A stretch of 64,000 nt of DNA, from positions 40,946 through 104,945 of the forward strand of contig DAOULV010000013.1 of NCBI GenBank assembly GCA_034416335.1, written 5' to 3'. Each line of letters starts with the position of its first letter. The first letter of the stretch is position 1. This DNA comes from MGML01 sp034416335 (lineage in GTDB: Bacteria > Chloroflexota > Dehalococcoidia > Dehalococcoidales > UBA2162). The notes beneath the pieces are model-generated. The model did no database searches. It was not told the origin of the DNA and saw only the letters and a list, made by a program, of their open reading frames with translations. This document shows positions 60,468-64,000 of the stretch, one piece after another. Both the position numbers and the translations under genes were made by a program.

Positions 60468-63400
60468 ATGAAAGGTAAATTATGGAATTTGCTGTACGAA
60501 AAATGGCGACTGGAAGTCCTTGTCGTCCTTTCATTACTCCTGATATTTTTTGGCTTTCCGCTGTCGACAGCCTACGGCACGATAAAAATAAACGACTATC
60601 CTTCTCAAATGCCGGGGAGTACACAAAATACAATAGTCTACCCTGGACCTGTGACTTTCCTCGGTCCTGAGGAGGTGGTTTACGACTGGTCAGATAATCG
60701 GTGCGATACAGAACATATACCGGATTCAGCCGCAAATGCATTCAGGGATTCCGACGGTAATATTCAGCTTATTGCAACTCACACCAGCAACCGCAGAATG
60801 ATAGGATCCGACCTTGATTCGGTAGTGAGAGACTGTAATATTATTCTGGATTCGGATTTCGATGATGATCCATCGCACTTCAATAATGCCGAGTGGCTTT
60901 ATGCTCCTTATACCGAAAACGGCAGCACCATATATGCACTTGTGCATAATGAACACAGGACCAGTGCCTGGTACAATTCTCTAACACTGGCGGTCTCCAC
61001 AGACGGAGGCGCCACTTATACACAGGCGACGTCTCCGGGGCATCTGGTAGCCTGCAGTCCTTATCTTTTCGAATCGGGTATCGGGCCTTCGGGTATATTC
61101 GCCGGCAGCAATATCATTTATAAGCCGGACGACGGATATTATTACGCCATGATTCACCTCGAGGAGCGGGGGCTCCAGCAGTGGGGTGTCGGAGTGATGA
61201 GGACGCAGGACCTGTCCGACCCGACGAGCTGGCGAGCCTGGGATGGTGAAGGATTCAACGTTGAGTTTGTCAATCCCTACCTGAATCCGACTCTCGACCC
61301 GGCAGAACATATCTGTGCTCCAGTATCCCGCGATAATATCGAAAAAATGACGGGAAGTCTTACTTATAATACCTATTTCGATAAATACATCATGGTAGGC
61401 TCCGAGGGGAAATGGGACTATGGGGCTGGTGAGATCGTCTACGGATTCTATTATTCCCTCTCAGACGACCTGATTCACTGGTCGCCCCGCCAGCTTATCA
61501 TGGAAGGAAAACCCATCTGGGCGGAATGGCTGCCCGGGGATGTTACCGACTACCCCTCACTGATAGACCCGGATGACACCTCACGGAACTTTGAATATAC
61601 CGACCAGGACTGTTACCTGTATTTTACGCGCTGGCACGAAGGAACGATGTACGACCGTGACCTGGTACGCATACCGATTCAGTTTAATAAACTCACTGTT
61701 GATTCATTCATCGTGAACTCGACGGGTGACGGGGCGGACAATAATCACGGTGACGGTATTGCCGAAACCTCCACTCCCGGAGAATGTACCCTACGTGCCG
61801 CAATCGAAGAAGCCAACGCCCGTACCGACAATAACACCGTTATCCAGATAAGTTTCAACATCACCGGCTCGGGACCTCACGTTATTCAACCTGCGTCTTT
61901 CCTTCCGGAAATATCCAAACCGGTTTATATTGACGGTTATACACAATCCGGAGCCAGTCCCAACACCGCCGCGTTCGGCAGTCCCGGTAATGCTGTGCTG
62001 AAGATAGAGCTGGATGGCATTAGTTCCGGCGGTTCAACAGCTCTCGAAATAACCGGAGGTAACTCAACAGTAAGAGGGCTGGCAATCAGGCGTTTCGGTA
62101 ATGCAATCTGGATGACAGGTGCCGGAAACAATGTAATTGAAGGAAATTATCTTGGGAGTGATTCCGGAGGGACTACTGCGTACTGGGGTGGAAGGATTCA
62201 AATCCAGGACTCCCAAAACAACATTATCGGCGGTATCACACCGGAATCCCGTAATGTTATAGCCTGTGCAGTCAGTCTTAACGGTACCGATACTTCATAT
62301 AATTATGTGCAGGGTAATTATATTGGAACAACCTATACCGGCCTGGCTTCAATGGAAGATGAAGGTGGTATTACCATCACCAGCGGAGCGCACGATAATA
62401 CCATCGGCGGTAGTTCCGCTGGGAACGTTATATCGGGTCTGTCACTCGATGCGATCCGTCTCGACGGCGCAGGTGCTTATAACCTGATTGAAGACAACCT
62501 TATCGGTCCCGACGCGGCTGGTGGAGGATTGGGCAATACCTCGGCTGGTATCTTTATTACGAACAGCAGCGGCAACTGTACCATAATGGGTAACGTCATT
62601 GCCCATAATAATAATGCCGGAATAGCCCTTACGGGCACTGCCGGTACCGGATATGCAATTCTCTCCAATTCAATCTATAACAACGGACTTGGCATTGATT
62701 TTAATACAGGGATATGTACCCCGCCTGCAAATGATGCCGGTGATATTGATCCGGGTCCAAACAACTGGCAGAACTATCCTGTAATAAACAGCGTTTTCAG
62801 CAACGGTGTAAATACTACTTTCAACGGCGGTTTGATGAGTAAACCGAATGCTGAATTTAAAATACAGTTCTTCTCGAATAGCATTTGCGAAATATGCGGA
62901 GCAGGTAAAACATACCTTGGCACTCATACAGTCACAACAGACGGTACCGGCAACGTGAATTTCATCGCGACTCTGCCCGTATATGTTCCCGCCGGACAAC
63001 ATATTACGAGTACAGCTACAGATTCCGGAAATAATACGTCGGAGTTTTCACCTTGTGTTACCTCTACTGCCGACCCGCTGGAGACCAACCTTGTTCTGGT
63101 AAAAGCGGACGACAAAGATGTATTGAACACCGGAGAAAATTTAACGTATACGATTACGGTTACAAATAACGGGCCTGACAATGCAACCGGTGTGACAGTC
63201 ACAGACGTACTTCCCGCCTCAGTTACTTACGTTTCGGGGAATACGACCCAGGGCAGGATAACGCCGATGGGAAGTACGATTATCTGTAATCTCGATAACC
63301 TGGCCAACAGCGCTCAGGCCGTAATTAATCTGGTGGTAATTCCGGGCAGCGGAGGAAATATAACAAACACGGCTTACGTGGAGAATTTTGAAAACGACCC

Positions 63401-64000
63401 TGTTACCAGCAATAATATCGATACTGAGAATACGACAATTACTACTGTTGTAATACCACCGGTGGTTACCACTGTTAGTATTGATAAAGTGGGTGCTACG
63501 ATAGCCACGCTGCATGGTAATCTGAATTCTCTGGGTAGTGCTGCCATGGCAAACGTTTCCTTCGTCTGGGGGACATCTTCCGGCAGCTACCCTAATGAGA
63601 CAACGCCTTCCACTATGAGTACTCCCGGGGCATACTCTTACAAGATGGCAGGCCTTTCAGGTAATACTACCTATTACTTCAAGGCTAAAGCTGTCGGTGA
63701 TGCTACTGCCTACGGCAGCGAGATGAGTTTTAAAACCCTGACCAGCGGCTGTTTCATTGCCACTGCCGCCTACGGCTCTTATCTGGACGAGCATCTCGAT
63801 ACTCTGCGCCATTTCCGCGACCGGTACCTGATAACCAACGGCCCGGGGCAGGACTTCGTCAACTTCTATTATACCAACAGCCCCCCGGCAGCCCGGTTTA
63901 TCACCGAGAATTCCTGGCTGAAACCTCTAGTACGGATAGCTCTGACACCAATCGTGGTGATGGCTGACATCGCCCTTAAAATCACTCCGGTCGGTGAGTT
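60468..64000 (+). CDS. Large secreted CSLREA / beta-helix / DUF11 / CFI-box protein (partial)
   Basis: Starts at ATG 60468 (GGAGG upstream) and runs past the window edge: at least 1177 residues. Residues 17-36 are a hydrophobic signal/anchor. About 50-405 look like a glycosidase/propeller-like domain (TLAVSTDGGATYTQ). A CSLREA-type motif (GECTLRAAIEEANA) lies near 430, followed by right-handed beta-helix repeats (NTIGG, NVISG) to about 770, a DUF11 domain (LTYTITVTNNGPDNATGVTV, about 875-980), a fibronectin-III-like domain (about 1000-1090) and a CFI-box C-terminal domain (CFIATAAYGSYLDEHL, about 1095). Likely cell-surface; role unknown. Confidence 0.8.
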   Translation, partial: MKGKLWNLLYEKWRLEVLVVLSLLLIFFGFPLSTAYGTIKINDYPSQMPGSTQNTIVYPGPVTFLGPEEVVYDWSDNRCDTEHIPDSAANAFRDSDGNIQLIATHTSNRRMIGSDLDSVVRDCNIILDSDFDDDPSHFNNAEWLYAPYTENGSTIYALVHNEHRTSAWYNSLTLAVSTDGGATYTQATSPGHLVACSPYLFESGIGPSGIFAGSNIIYKPDDGYYYAMIHLEERGLQQWGVGVMRTQDLSDPTSWRAWDGEGFNVEFVNPYLNPTLDPAEHICAPVSRDNIEKMTGSLTYNTYFDKYIMVGSEGKWDYGAGEIVYGFYYSLSDDLIHWSPRQLIMEGKPIWAEWLPGDVTDYPSLIDPDDTSRNFEYTDQDCYLYFTRWHEGTMYDRDLVRIPIQFNKLTVDSFIVNSTGDGADNNHGDGIAETSTPGECTLRAAIEEANARTDNNTVIQISFNITGSGPHVIQPASFLPEISKPVYIDGYTQSGASPNTAAFGSPGNAVLKIELDGISSGGSTALEITGGNSTVRGLAIRRFGNAIWMTGAGNNVIEGNYLGSDSGGTTAYWGGRIQIQDSQNNIIGGITPESRNVIACAVSLNGTDTSYNYVQGNYIGTTYTGLASMEDEGGITITSGAHDNTIGGSSAGNVISGLSLDAIRLDGAGAYNLIEDNLIGPDAAGGGLGNTSAGIFITNSSGNCTIMGNVIAHNNNAGIALTGTAGTGYAILSNSIYNNGLGIDFNTGICTPPANDAGDIDPGPNNWQNYPVINSVFSNGVNTTFNGGLMSKPNAEFKIQFFSNSICEICGAGKTYLGTHTVTTDGTGNVNFIATLPVYVPAGQHITSTATDSGNNTSEFSPCVTSTADPLETNLVLVKADDKDVLNTGENLTYTITVTNNGPDNATGVTVTDVLPASVTYVSGNTTQGRITPMGSTIICNLDNLANSAQAVINLVVIPGSGGNITNTAYVENFENDPVTSNNIDTENTTITTVVIPPVVTTVSIDKVGATIATLHGNLNSLGSAAMANVSFVWGTSSGSYPNETTPSTMSTPGAYSYKMAGLSGNTTYYFKAKAVGDATAYGSEMSFKTLTSGCFIATAAYGSYLDEHLDTLRHFRDRYLITNGPGQDFVNFYYTNSPPAARFITENSWLKPLVRIALTPIVVMADIALKITPVGE

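Noticed and set aside
1..64000. CRISPR array
   Set aside because: No regularly spaced short direct repeats with unique spacers; the only repeats are the ssrA-type copies 500-4000 bases apart and dispersed palindromes.

Overview
The window looks like a chromosomal piece of a strictly anaerobic, acetogen-like bacterium. I infer a Dehalococcoidia-type member of the Chloroflexota, from the full-length bacterial acetyl-CoA synthase, the gene order of the Wood-Ljungdahl cluster with metV-metF and DUF3786, the archaeal-type homocysteine cluster and the frequent GTG/TTG starts. No rRNA or tRNA is present to confirm this.

Layout. 1-3.3 kb: accessory genes (methyltransferase, phosphotransferase behind a probable leader-peptide attenuator, 2TM protein, SDR). 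3.6-7 kb: yebC-ruvC-ruvA and a sugar-nucleotide enzyme, then a palindromic element. 7.5-23.8 kb: a 14-gene operon from one sigma70-type promoter, encoding the methyl branch (fhs, folD, metV, metF, acsE), the carbonyl branch (cooS, acsB, acsC, acsD), two CooC-type nickel-insertion ATPases, a cytoplasmic [NiFe] hydrogenase and a 72-residue unknown. Together these would fix CO2 to acetyl-CoA using H2; formate dehydrogenase is not in the window. 23.9-33.8 kb: DUF3786, mobA, CcdA/TlpA, a carboxyltransferase, holA, pdxA and a ROK kinase, with two AT-rich insertions (NYN and HNH proteins). 33.9-38.9 kb: alaS (with a large AT-rich in-frame insertion), ruvX, HPP protein, tgt.

39-44.2 kb, minus strand: a homocysteine-biosynthesis operon (HcyS/DUF39, NIL-ferredoxin, UPF0280, a MoeB-like E1) plus a GNAT and an acyl-CoA dehydrogenase. 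It is preceded by a convincing methionine-codon leader peptide and a terminator/antiterminator pair. 44.6-49.5 kb: aspS-tig-clpP, smpB and the tmRNA gene ssrA.

49.5-60.3 kb is the most unusual part. The 3' end of ssrA is followed by six direct copies of a repeat derived from that 3' end (four near complete, two degenerate). Most copies are followed by a terminator, and four by a TTGTTT/TTGTAT-17/18-TATAAT-type promoter. They divide the region into small cassettes of one to three genes with very different base composition: Cys-rich paralogues, an EthD-like protein, a TraB-like lipoprotein, a cupin plus an unknown protein, a sulfatase-like enzyme, and an Fe-S regulator plus a solute-binding lipoprotein. 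No integrase is visible. The window ends inside a very large secreted CSLREA/beta-helix/DUF11/CFI-box protein.
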